Positions 55,666 through 64,000 of a DNA stretch of 64,000 nucleotides are shown here, piece by piece. The notes beneath the pieces were generated by a model that did not search any database, was not told the DNA's origin, and was given only the letters and a program-made list of their open reading frames with translations. The first letter of the stretch is position 1. Every line of letters begins with the position of its first letter. The translations under genes were made by a program, and so were the position numbers. The stretch spans positions 1 through 64,000 of the forward strand of contig NZ_JAKMUU010000002.1 of NCBI RefSeq assembly GCF_027570035.1. The letters run 5' to 3'. Source of the DNA: Corynebacterium curieae (GTDB lineage Bacteria > Actinomycetota > Actinomycetes > Mycobacteriales > Mycobacteriaceae).

Positions 55666-56142
55666 TTATCGCTTGGATTGACGGGTAGCGCGCTCGCGCA
55701 GTTGCCGGAAATCGAAGCGCTGCTGACGTTTGGACGGTGCTGCTTCTACCCATGCACCGAAGCCCATGACTCCGTGCGCATCGGAGGCTAGCTCATACTC
55801 CCTGCCCTTCGCGCGAAATCGCACAACCTCGGTGGCGGCAGACATAAAAGATGCCTCGGCATCATCAAGCGGGCGGGTGCTCACTATTTCGATGTCGAGG
55901 CGATTGATGCGCAGGTCGCAGCGCGGGGAGACTGAACGCAGCTTGAAATACTCCACAAATTCACCCTCATAGCGCAGCGACCCATGCCGCCACGAAAGGG
56001 AGTTTCTGGCAGGGTAACGGCGCAAAAGCACAGAGGTACCACGAGAGCGGATAGTAAAAAACCGGAGCGCCGCCAAGAAGAGGACTAATAACAGGGCCAC
56101 TCCAAGGGCCCACAGAAGCACTGCAACAAACGTTGAATTCAT
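55666..56142 (-). CDS. DUF2550 membrane-anchored protein
   Basis: 158 residues. A single N-terminal membrane helix ([24 protein letters not shown]), then a cytoplasmic beta-rich domain ([45 protein letters not shown]) typical of DUF2550, which follows the atp operon in corynebacteria and mycobacteria. Function unknown. It leads the operon DUF2550-nucS-zinc motif protein-thiamine-binding protein-co-chaperone and has its own promoter after the atp terminator. Confidence 0.85.
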   Translation of the reverse strand: MNSTFVAVLLWALGVALLLVLFLAALRFFTIRSRGTSVLLRRYPARNSLSWRHGSLRYEGEFVEYFKLRSVSPRCDLRINRLDIEIVSTRPLDDAEASFMSAATEVVRFRAKGREYELASDAHGVMGFGAWVEAAPSKRQQRFDFRQLRERATRQSKR

Positions 56143-56189
56143 GGGCTAATTCACGCCATCCTCGCTCTGTGGAGATACTGATTTCTTGA

Positions 56190-56220
56190 ATTGTAGCGCC
56201 TAGCGGTCCCAGTATGCCAA
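56190..56220 (-). promoter_or_regulatory. promoter of DUF2550-nucS operon
   Basis: TTGGCA (56215-56220) and TACAAT (56190-56195) on the minus strand with a 19-bp spacer, about 50 nt before the DUF2550 ATG. Confidence 0.5.
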
Positions 56221-56246
56221 TAAGAATAGGCAAAGAAAACACGAAG

Positions 56247-56277
56247 AAGGCGCACCGGTTTGAAACCGGTGCGCCTT
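56247..56277 (-). terminator. terminator of the atp operon
   Basis: AAGGCGCACCGGTTT/AAACCGGTGCGCCTT, a perfect 15-bp inverted repeat with a 1-nt centre and CTTCG..TTTTCTTT after it on the minus strand, 50 nt past atpC. Confidence 0.85.
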
Positions 56278-56328
56278 AAGAGAGCAGGAAGGGCGGCTAT
56301 TGCTGCCCTCTCCTACCAATCCAAGGTT

Positions 56329-56697
56329 CTAAGCCTTAGCGCGGCGAATTGCACGCTGTGCGGCCTCGCCACGGGACTTGGTGAGCTCGTGCTCAGAAGA
56401 GAAATCCTCCTGAGCCTTCTCCTCATCCACCTCATCGGACCAGATGGCCCAATCAGCGAGGACGGTGATCTTGTCCTGGGTAACGGAGAGGAAACCACCC
56501 TGAACGGCAGCGACGCGGCGCTCGCCGTCTACGGGGTGGATGGTCACCACGCCATTGTCGATCAATTGACCGATCATAGGCTCGTGACCGGGAAGCACGC
56601 CGATCTCACCCTCGGTGGTCTCAGCCGTGACCATGGAGGCCTGTCCAGTCCACAGCAGGCGCTCGACAGAAACCAATTCGGCGGTGATGTCAGCCAT
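56329..56697 (-). CDS. atpC: ATP synthase epsilon subunit
   Basis: F1 central-stalk subunit that couples and inhibits hydrolysis. 122 residues. N-terminal beta sandwich: [45 protein letters not shown]-terminal helical region ends [10 protein letters not shown]. Last gene of the operon, 10 nt after atpD. Confidence 0.96.
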   Translation of the reverse strand: MADITAELVSVERLLWTGQASMVTAETTEGEIGVLPGHEPMIGQLIDNGVVTIHPVDGERRVAAVQGGFLSVTQDKITVLADWAIWSDEVDEEKAQEDFSSEHELTKSRGEAAQRAIRRAKA

Positions 56698-56707
56698 GTG
56701 CCTCTCC

Positions 56708-58156
<1,449 letters not shown>

Positions 58157-59143
58157 CTAGTCACTTTCTGCGCTGTCAGATAGCGCGCCAGCGCCACCGA
58201 CGATCTCTGAAATTTCCTGGGTAATCTGTGCCTGACGGGCCTGGTTAGCCACGCGAGAGAGGTCATCGACCATCTCCGTCGCGTTGTCAGTAGCGGACTT
58301 CATAGCTGTACGGCGTGCAGCGGACTCGGAGGCGGATGCCTCCAAGAACATAGCAAACAGGATACGCGAGACGTACTGCGGAAGCAGCGCTTCCATCAGC
58401 GTATCTGCGTCTGGCTCGAATTCGAAACCAGCGGCGGTTTCCGCGGACTCGGCATCAGACAAAGCGGAGTCACCGAGTTGGTACTCCTCATCCTGAATGA
58501 CCGGCTCAACTGGCAGTAGCTGCTGTGCCCGTGCAGTCTGAGTCAGCATCGACTCAAACTCGGTGTAGACAACGTGCACCTGGTCAAAGCCACGAACGCC
58601 CTCGCCTTCACCCTGCGCATGCAGGCCGGCACGGCCCTTAGTTGTGCCATGAGAACCGGCGACGAAACCATCAATCAAGTGACGGCGCACATCGTGGGTG
58701 GTCTCCCAGGTCGGATCCTGAGAGAAACCGCCCCAGCTGCCAATTACCTCGTCCTCACGGAACTTGTAGTGGCCGATGCCCTTGTTGCCAGTTACGTAGC
58801 GAACTACCTCGTAGCCCTTGCTTTCCAGGAGAGCCTGCAGCTGTGCGGCCTTCTTGAAGACGTTGTTGTTATAGCCGCCACACATACCACGGTCAGAAGT
58901 GACCACGAGGATGGCGGCGACGTTGCCGTCTTCACGCTCGCGCAGCATGTCGTGCTCCAACGTAGAAGCCGCAGCCAGCTTTTTCATTATGCTGGTCATC
59001 TCGGTCGCGTACGGCTGAGATGCCTCTACCCTGGCTTGCGCTTTGGTAATGCGCGAGGTAGCAATCAGCTCCTGGGCCTTGGTGATCTTCTTAGTCGAAT
59101 TAACGGACCGAATGCGGTCTCGCAGTTCGCGAAGATTAGCCAT
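58157..59143 (-). CDS. atpG: ATP synthase gamma subunit
   Basis: Rotor shaft of F1. 328 residues, longer than the E. coli protein mainly through an acidic insertion (DEEYQLGDSALSDAESAETAAGFEFEPD). N-terminal coiled-coil helix ANLRELRDRIRSVNSTKKITKAQELIA and C-terminal ARRTAMKSATDNATEMVDDL are standard. GGGAGGAG precedes the ATG. Confidence 0.97.
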   Translation of the reverse strand: MANLRELRDRIRSVNSTKKITKAQELIATSRITKAQARVEASQPYATEMTSIMKKLAAASTLEHDMLREREDGNVAAILVVTSDRGMCGGYNNNVFKKAAQLQALLESKGYEVVRYVTGNKGIGHYKFREDEVIGSWGGFSQDPTWETTHDVRRHLIDGFVAGSHGTTKGRAGLHAQGEGEGVRGFDQVHVVYTEFESMLTQTARAQQLLPVEPVIQDEEYQLGDSALSDAESAETAAGFEFEPDADTLMEALLPQYVSRILFAMFLEASASESAARRTAMKSATDNATEMVDDLSRVANQARQAQITQEISEIVGGAGALSDSAESD

Positions 59144-59193
59144 CGTTTCTCCTCCCTTCTTTAATCTAGACGGTTAGTTATGAGTTCTGAACT

Positions 59194-60834
59194 CTACTTA
59201 GCCGTCTTGCGGGAGACGTTGAGCTCGGTGTTCTTTACGTCGCTTTCATCCAAAGGCTCTACCGCGGCCTCGGAGCCCAAGTTGCGCCCCTCGGAGGTAC
59301 GGAAGGTCGGCTGGAAGTCCTTAGCTGCCGCAACCAATGCGTCCTTGGACTCATCAGTCAGCGGCTTGCCGCCGGAAATCTGCTCAAAGACCTCTGGGGT
59401 GTTTGCATTGAGGTACTCGTGGACCTCAGCCTCGAAGCGGCGGACGTCCTCAACGGGAACGACGTCGAAGATGCCAGCCTCGGCGAGGTAGATGGACACC
59501 ATCTGGTACTCCACCGGCTGCGGAGAGGACTCAGGCTGCTTCAAAAGCTCAACCAGGCGGGAACCGCGCTCGAGCTGAGCCTTGGAGGCAGCATCCAAAT
59601 CGGATGCGAACGCCGCGAAGGCCTGCAGGTCGCGGTAAGAAGCCAGGTCCAGACGGAGGTTACCGGCGACCTTCTTCATACCCTTGGTCTGTGCAGCGCC
59701 ACCAACACGGGAGACGGAGACACCCACGTTGATAGCCGGGCGAACGCCCTGGTTGAACAGGTCGGACTCCAGGAATACCTGGCCATCGGTAATGGAAATG
59801 ACGTTGGTCGGAATGAACGCGCCGACGTCGTTAGCCTTGGTTTCAATGATCGGCAAGGCGGTCATCGAACCGGCACCCATGTCGTCGGAAAGCTTTGCAG
59901 CACGCTCCAGCAGACGGGAGTGCAAGTAGAACACATCGCCCGGGTATGCTTCGCGTCCCGGCGGACGGCGCAGCAACAAGGAGATGGCACGGTAAGCCTC
60001 AGCCTGCTTGGTCAGATCATCGTAGATAACCAGGACGTGGTTACCCTGGTACATCCAGTGCTGGCCCAGAGCTGCACCAGAGAACGGTGCCAGCCACTTA
60101 AAGCCAGCGGAATCAGAAGCCGGTGCAGCCACAATGGTGGTGTAATCCAGTGCGCCGTGCTCCTCAAGGGTGCGGCGCACACCAGCGATGGTCGAGCCCT
60201 TCTGGCCAATAGCGACGTAGATACAGCGAACCTGCTTATCCTTGTCGCCGGACTCCCAGTTAGCTTTCTGGTTCAAAATGGTATCGATGCACACCGCGGT
60301 CTTACCGGTTTTACGGTCACCAATGACCAGCTGGCGCTGGCCACGGCCAATCGGGGTCATTGCATCGATAGCCTTGATGCCGGTCTGCATTGGCTCTTCC
60401 ACCGGCTGACGCTGCAGCACGGACGGTGCCTGCAACTCGAGGACGCGCTCCTCTTCAGCGTTGATTGGGCCCATGCCGTCAATGGGCTGACCCAAAGGGT
60501 TAATCACGCGGCCGAGGAATTCCTCGCCCACTGGGATAGAGAGAACCTCGCCGGTCCTCTTGACCTCGTCGCCCTCCTTGAGGGACTCGAAGTTACCCAG
60601 GACCACAACACCGATGGAGTTGGTGTCAAGGTTCTGTGCGACGCCAATCACGCCGCCTGGGAACTCGAGCAGCTCATTCGCCATAACGGATGGCAGGCCA
60701 GAAACCTGCGCAATACCGTCAGCTGCCGAAATGACCACGCCGACCTCCTCACGGGAGGCCTCCGCGGAGTAGCTCGAGGTGTAGTTCGCAATCGCACTAC
60801 GGATCTCGTCGGAGGAGATCGTCAGCTCCGCCAT
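59194..60834 (-). CDS. atpA: ATP synthase alpha subunit
   Basis: Non-catalytic nucleotide-binding F1 subunit. 546 residues. Walker [50 protein letters not shown] signature. It has an actinobacterial C-terminal extension after [16 protein letters not shown] 60834 chosen ([15 protein letters not shown]), not the upstream 60867. Confidence 0.98.
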   Translation of the reverse strand: MAELTISSDEIRSAIANYTSSYSAEASREEVGVVISAADGIAQVSGLPSVMANELLEFPGGVIGVAQNLDTNSIGVVVLGNFESLKEGDEVKRTGEVLSIPVGEEFLGRVINPLGQPIDGMGPINAEEERVLELQAPSVLQRQPVEEPMQTGIKAIDAMTPIGRGQRQLVIGDRKTGKTAVCIDTILNQKANWESGDKDKQVRCIYVAIGQKGSTIAGVRRTLEEHGALDYTTIVAAPASDSAGFKWLAPFSGAALGQHWMYQGNHVLVIYDDLTKQAEAYRAISLLLRRPPGREAYPGDVFYLHSRLLERAAKLSDDMGAGSMTALPIIETKANDVGAFIPTNVISITDGQVFLESDLFNQGVRPAINVGVSVSRVGGAAQTKGMKKVAGNLRLDLASYRDLQAFAAFASDLDAASKAQLERGSRLVELLKQPESSPQPVEYQMVSIYLAEAGIFDVVPVEDVRRFEAEVHEYLNANTPEVFEQISGGKPLTDESKDALVAAAKDFQPTFRTSEGRNLGSEAAVEPLDESDVKNTELNVSRKTAK

Positions 60835-60894
60835 GTTCTTCCTGCTCTCGGTAGTATCTTCCAGCACTTACTTAATTCGTTTCTGTCGTTTCGG

Positions 60895-61710
60895 CTACGC
60901 CATCTGGGCACGCAGGCGAGCAATCTTGCCTGCTGTAGAGCCGTCAATGACCTCATCGCCGACGCGGATGCGCATGCCACCGAGGAGGCTGGTGTCAACC
61001 TCAGAGTGAATGGACATCGCACGACCATAAATTTTGCCCAGCTTCTCAGCGAGTACTGCTTGCTGGCCTTCGTTTAGTTCACCCGCTGCGGTAACGCGCG
61101 CAATGGTGCGGCCCTGCAGGTCTGCTGCAGAATCGGCCAAGGCGGCAACATCGTCGATCGGGTTCTGCTCCGGGCGGGAGATGGCCTGAAGCACCAGTGC
61201 CTCAGTGAACATCGTGACCTTGCCGTAGAGCACGTTTGCCAGCAATCCGCGCTTGCGGGCGGAATCAGCAGTTCGGTCGGAAAGCAGCTGGGTGAGCTCG
61301 CCCTCACGGTCAAGAATCTTAGACAGGCGGAAGAGCTCATCTTCTACCTGCCCCAGCTGGCCCTGTGACTCCGCACCGCGCAGTAGTGCGCGGCGGCCCA
61401 GGGAAACCAAGCCCTTGACAAAGTCCTTCGGGGTGGACCACTGCACGGCCGCAGCTTCTTGGATGATGCGCAGCGCACCACCAGAAATCTTGGAGCCAAA
61501 CAGGTTCTCCGCAAGAGACTTACGTGCCTCGCTCGGAGCGGCGATATCGGTGAAAGCGACGCGCAATTCGCGGTCGGTATCCAAGACATCGACGACCTCA
61601 AAGATATCCAGACCTGCCTGTGCGGCGGTGGCAACGTTGTTGTCGCCGGCCAGGATCTCGTCCAAGCGGGTTTGTGAGGTTGCGAGTGCTTCGCGGCTAG
61701 CTGCCTTCAT
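60895..61710 (-). CDS. atpH: ATP synthase delta subunit (long actinobacterial form)
   Basis: Peripheral stalk subunit at the top of F1. 271 residues, about 90 more than in E. coli, as usual for corynebacteria and mycobacteria, where the protein has an additional b-like part. C-terminal signature: TSLLGGMRIRVGDEVIDGSTAGKIARLRAQM. Starts 6 nt after atpF. Confidence 0.96.
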   Translation of the reverse strand: MKAASREALATSQTRLDEILAGDNNVATAAQAGLDIFEVVDVLDTDRELRVAFTDIAAPSEARKSLAENLFGSKISGGALRIIQEAAAVQWSTPKDFVKGLVSLGRRALLRGAESQGQLGQVEDELFRLSKILDREGELTQLLSDRTADSARKRGLLANVLYGKVTMFTEALVLQAISRPEQNPIDDVAALADSAADLQGRTIARVTAAGELNEGQQAVLAEKLGKIYGRAMSIHSEVDTSLLGGMRIRVGDEVIDGSTAGKIARLRAQMA

Positions 61711-61716
61711 AGTTGC

Positions 61717-62286
61717 CTACTTTCCGGCCGGTGCCACAGAGTCGAGCTCGGACAAGAAGCCATCAATGGTGGAGGACTTCTTAGAGGCGTCGGAAAGCTC
61801 GCCGCCCAGAATCTTCTCCGCCAGGTTGATGGAATTCTGGCCCATTTCAGAACGCAGCTCAGTGACAACCTGGGCGCGAGAAGCTTCCAGCTGCTTTTCG
61901 CCATTAGCGACGATGCGGCGGGATTCTTCTTCCGCATTGGTCTTAGCCTCGGCCTCAATCTGCTTGCCGCGCTCGCGCGCCTGCTCGCGGATCTCGGCAG
62001 CTTCTGCCCGGGCATCAGCCAGCTGAGCATTGTACTTTTCCAGAGCGGCTTTAGCCTCGGCCTGCTGAGCCTTAGCGCGATTCAAGCCGCCCTCGATCCG
62101 GTCTTCACGCTCCTGCAGCATCTTGGTGTACTTAGGAAGCACAAGCTTCCAGAACAACAAGAGAATTACAATGAAGCACAGCAAAGACCAGAAAATGTCA
62201 TAATTCTTGGGCAGAAGCACCGAGAAGCTACCCGATCCCGGGTTCTCCCCTCCTTCTGCAGCAAGCATATAAACGACGTTATTCAT
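61717..62286 (-). CDS. atpF: ATP synthase b subunit
   Basis: Peripheral stalk. 189 residues. One membrane helix ([23 protein letters not shown]) and a long charged coiled coil ([38 protein letters not shown]). Standard position between c and delta. Confidence 0.97.
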   Translation of the reverse strand: MNNVVYMLAAEGGENPGSGSFSVLLPKNYDIFWSLLCFIVILLLFWKLVLPKYTKMLQEREDRIEGGLNRAKAQQAEAKAALEKYNAQLADARAEAAEIREQARERGKQIEAEAKTNAEEESRRIVANGEKQLEASRAQVVTELRSEMGQNSINLAEKILGGELSDASKKSSTIDGFLSELDSVAPAGK

Positions 62287-62329
62287 AGGTCTCCCGTCTT
62301 AAAAGTTTCGGTTTGGAAAACTCGAGCTT

Positions 62330-62635
<306 letters not shown>

Positions 62636-62673
62636 TTAGGTGGTTTACTCGGTCGCGCTCGTCGACCTCGTCC

Positions 62674-63474
62674 TTAGTGCGAATCTGCGTGCAGGGACAG
62701 CTCAATGTACACCGCCGTCAACAAAGCGAAGATGTACGCCTGCAGGAAAATAACCAGAATCTCGAACAGGCTCATAGCCAAGGCCAAGACAACGGTTAGT
62801 CCAGACAGGGCGGTCCACCCATTCAGCTGCCAGAAGAAGAAATTCGTAGCAGAGAAGAGAAGAACCAAGATGATGTGTCCAGCAAGGAAGTTCGCCATGA
62901 GACGAATAGCAAGGGTAACCGGTCGCAGAATGAACGTAGAGAAAAATTCAATCGGTACCACCAGCAAGTGCAGTAGCGGAGGCAAGTTCGGAATCACTAC
63001 AGAGGAGCGAATGAACTTTCCAAAGCCGTAACGCTTAGCACCGGCGTAAATCATGGCGACATACGCAACGGCAGCCAAGACAATTGGCATACCAATACGA
63101 CCGTTTGGCGAGACGTTTAGCCCCGGGATAACGGTCGCAACGTTCATAAACAAAACCGCGAAGAAGATGCTAGCGATAATTGGCAGAAATCGCTTTCCCT
63201 CCTTCTTACCCAAAATGTCCTCAGCGATATGTACACGGACAAAGTCGACCGCGTTCTCGCCCACATTCTGAAGGCCGGAAGGAACCAGCTTGGGGTTCTT
63301 AAAGGCGGCCCAGAATAGGATCACCACAATCAGCGTCATCAATATACGAATCAGCATCAGGCGATCAAGCGCGAACCATCCGCCGGCAAAGTCACCGAAA
63401 AACAGATGGTCAGCATTCATTTGCCCCGGGAAGAATTCTTCACCTAGATCGGGCGTATGGAAGTGCCCTTTCAT
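62674..63474 (-). CDS. atpB: ATP synthase a subunit
   Basis: Membrane stator subunit forming the proton half channels. 266 residues with several helices. Conserved Arg region: FILRPVTLAIRLMANFLAGHIILVLL; C-terminal LVIFLQAYIFALLTAVYIELSLHADSH. ATG 63474 (MKGHFHTPDLGEEFFPGQ) fits the corynebacterial N-terminus; a GTG at 63519 would add 15 residues. No Shine-Dalgarno is obvious. First gene of the atp operon in this sequence; no atpI was found directly upstream. Confidence 0.96.
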   Translation of the reverse strand: MKGHFHTPDLGEEFFPGQMNADHLFFGDFAGGWFALDRLMLIRILMTLIVVILFWAAFKNPKLVPSGLQNVGENAVDFVRVHIAEDILGKKEGKRFLPIIASIFFAVLFMNVATVIPGLNVSPNGRIGMPIVLAAVAYVAMIYAGAKRYGFGKFIRSSVVIPNLPPLLHLLVVPIEFFSTFILRPVTLAIRLMANFLAGHIILVLLFSATNFFFWQLNGWTALSGLTVVLALAMSLFEILVIFLQAYIFALLTAVYIELSLHADSH

Positions 63475-63866
63475 AGCCAATGTTGTAACGCTCAGCGTTC
63501 TCTCCCGTGTTCGGGCCACACAGCTTGTGAAAGCTTCTGTGGTGCGATGGACGTCTCAAACTCTCCGCCTTGAACACGGACTCCGTCGCACATCAGCGTG
63601 ATCAAGGCAGGGATTTACCGGGACGGAAAGCAGGCTGTTGCCAACTACCGCGGTAACCCGAGGGAAATAGTATCAGCTAGATCAAGAGTTTTTGCACGTG
63701 GGGGCCCCAGTTTGCGAGTTGATCCTTCCCATAGCAGCGATCAAGGGATCAAAACCGCTATTTTCCGGCCAAATTCAAGAACGTGGAGTTCATCACACTG
63801 TTGTCTTTCTCCTCCTCCTCGGGGGTGCCCATTTCCACTTCTGGCCGGTAGTGCACATAAAAAAGA
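63475..63866 (-). other. long noncoding leader region upstream of atpB
   Basis: About 390 nt with no convincing gene on the minus strand. It contains the palindrome AACGCT-C-AGCGTT at 63487-63499, 13 nt before atpB. A weak -10-like GATACT is at 63669-63674. The operon promoter probably lies here, giving a long 5' UTR. Confidence 0.45.
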
Positions 63867-63898
63867 GCTGTCCTCCACCACGACATGCAAAGGACAGC
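63867..63898 (-). terminator. terminator of the gene upstream of the atp operon
   Basis: GCTGTCCT/AGGACAGC stem with a 16-nt loop, followed by TCTTTTTT on the minus strand. It stops leftward transcription entering from beyond the window end. Confidence 0.8.
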
Positions 63899-63937
63899 CC
63901 ACCCCAAATTGAGGTCGCTAGAATAACCGTATGGGAC

Positions 63938-64000
63938 TTAAGATACGTAGGTAACCCTAGAGGTAACGACACCCCAAACCTCGGTGCCTAAAGTCACAAC
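63938..64000 (-). CDS. possible 3' end of an upstream gene
   Basis: Twenty codons open to the window edge end in TAA at 63938 (last residues SRVTYVS), 40 nt before the terminator. The position fits a gene preceding atpB, but the piece is too short to identify. Confidence 0.22.
   Translation of the reverse strand, partial: VVTLGTEVWGVVTSRVTYVS

Noticed and set aside
59419..61077. Long open frame (552 codons) on the plus strand opposite atpA
   Set aside because: It is antisense to a certain ATP synthase gene, has no recognisable domain and arises from codon bias in GC-rich coding sequence.

Overview
The window is a stretch of chromosome from a Corynebacterium, probably a skin- or mucosa-associated species; the species guess is weak. 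The genus call rests on lysG/lysE, an ilvBNC operon with a branched-chain leader peptide, gatA/gatB/gatC around pfkA, NucS in place of a MutSL system, GlgE, a long actinobacterial AtpH, and many genes whose start codon lies 6-8 nt after a -10 box (leaderless transcripts). Gene order follows two blocks remembered from Mycobacterium tuberculosis: leuB-serA-ilvCNB-gatB-pfkA-gatAC-ACT-ligA-mnmA-iscS-etfAB, then glgE-glgB-thioredoxin-nucS-DUF2550-atp operon. No rRNA, tRNA, CRISPR array, prophage or insertion sequence was seen.

Layout. 1-3.8 kb: secreted esterase, isochorismate synthase, methyltransferase, fumarylacetoacetate-hydrolase-family protein. 3.9-6.7 kb: leuB and serA. 6.7-9.4 kb: an accessory pair, a DUF262 protein whose C-terminal nuclease motif looks degraded and an overlapping lipoprotein. 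9.5-15.8 kb: ilvC, ilvN, ilvB (with attenuator), a PH-domain membrane protein and ilvD. 15.9-19 kb: a GT87 glycosyltransferase, a small membrane protein/regulator operon behind a double palindrome, and a DoxX protein. 19-24.5 kb: lysG, a frameshifted lysE, aldo-keto reductase, YkvI-like transporter, alcohol dehydrogenase. 24.6-36.2 kb: gatB, DUF4261-like protein, bile-acid-family symporter, pfkA, MFS exporter, META-domain protein, gatA, gatC, ACT protein, ligA. 36.2-43.5 kb: exonuclease, an AAA ATPase behind two exact 20-bp direct repeats, MetE-like protein, mnmA, a frameshifted spermidine-synthase-like gene, GH25 muramidase, DUF222-HNH endonuclease behind a leaderless small ORF. 43.5-49.2 kb: an apparent operon ABC ATPase-NUDIX-methyltransferase-etfB-etfA-iscS. 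49.2-53.4 kb: glgE-glgB. 53.4-56.1 kb: DUF2550-nucS-zinc-motif protein-thiamine-binding protein-thioredoxin-like co-chaperone. 56.3-63.5 kb: the F1Fo ATP synthase operon.

How they work together. IlvBN, IlvC, IlvD and LeuB make branched-chain amino acids, with the attenuator sensing charged Ile, Val and Leu tRNAs. SerA feeds serine synthesis. LysG/LysE would export lysine and arginine if LysE were intact. GatCAB completes glutaminyl and/or asparaginyl tRNA. GlgE and GlgB build alpha-glucan from maltose-1-phosphate. IscS and MnmA cooperate in tRNA thiolation.

Most worth a second look: the 20-bp repeat pair in front of the AAA ATPase, the DUF262/lipoprotein pair, the two one-base frameshifts in TTTTCC tracts, the palindromic operators in front of the 17.9-kb and 31.4-kb genes, and the leaderless small ORF overlapping the HNH endonuclease.
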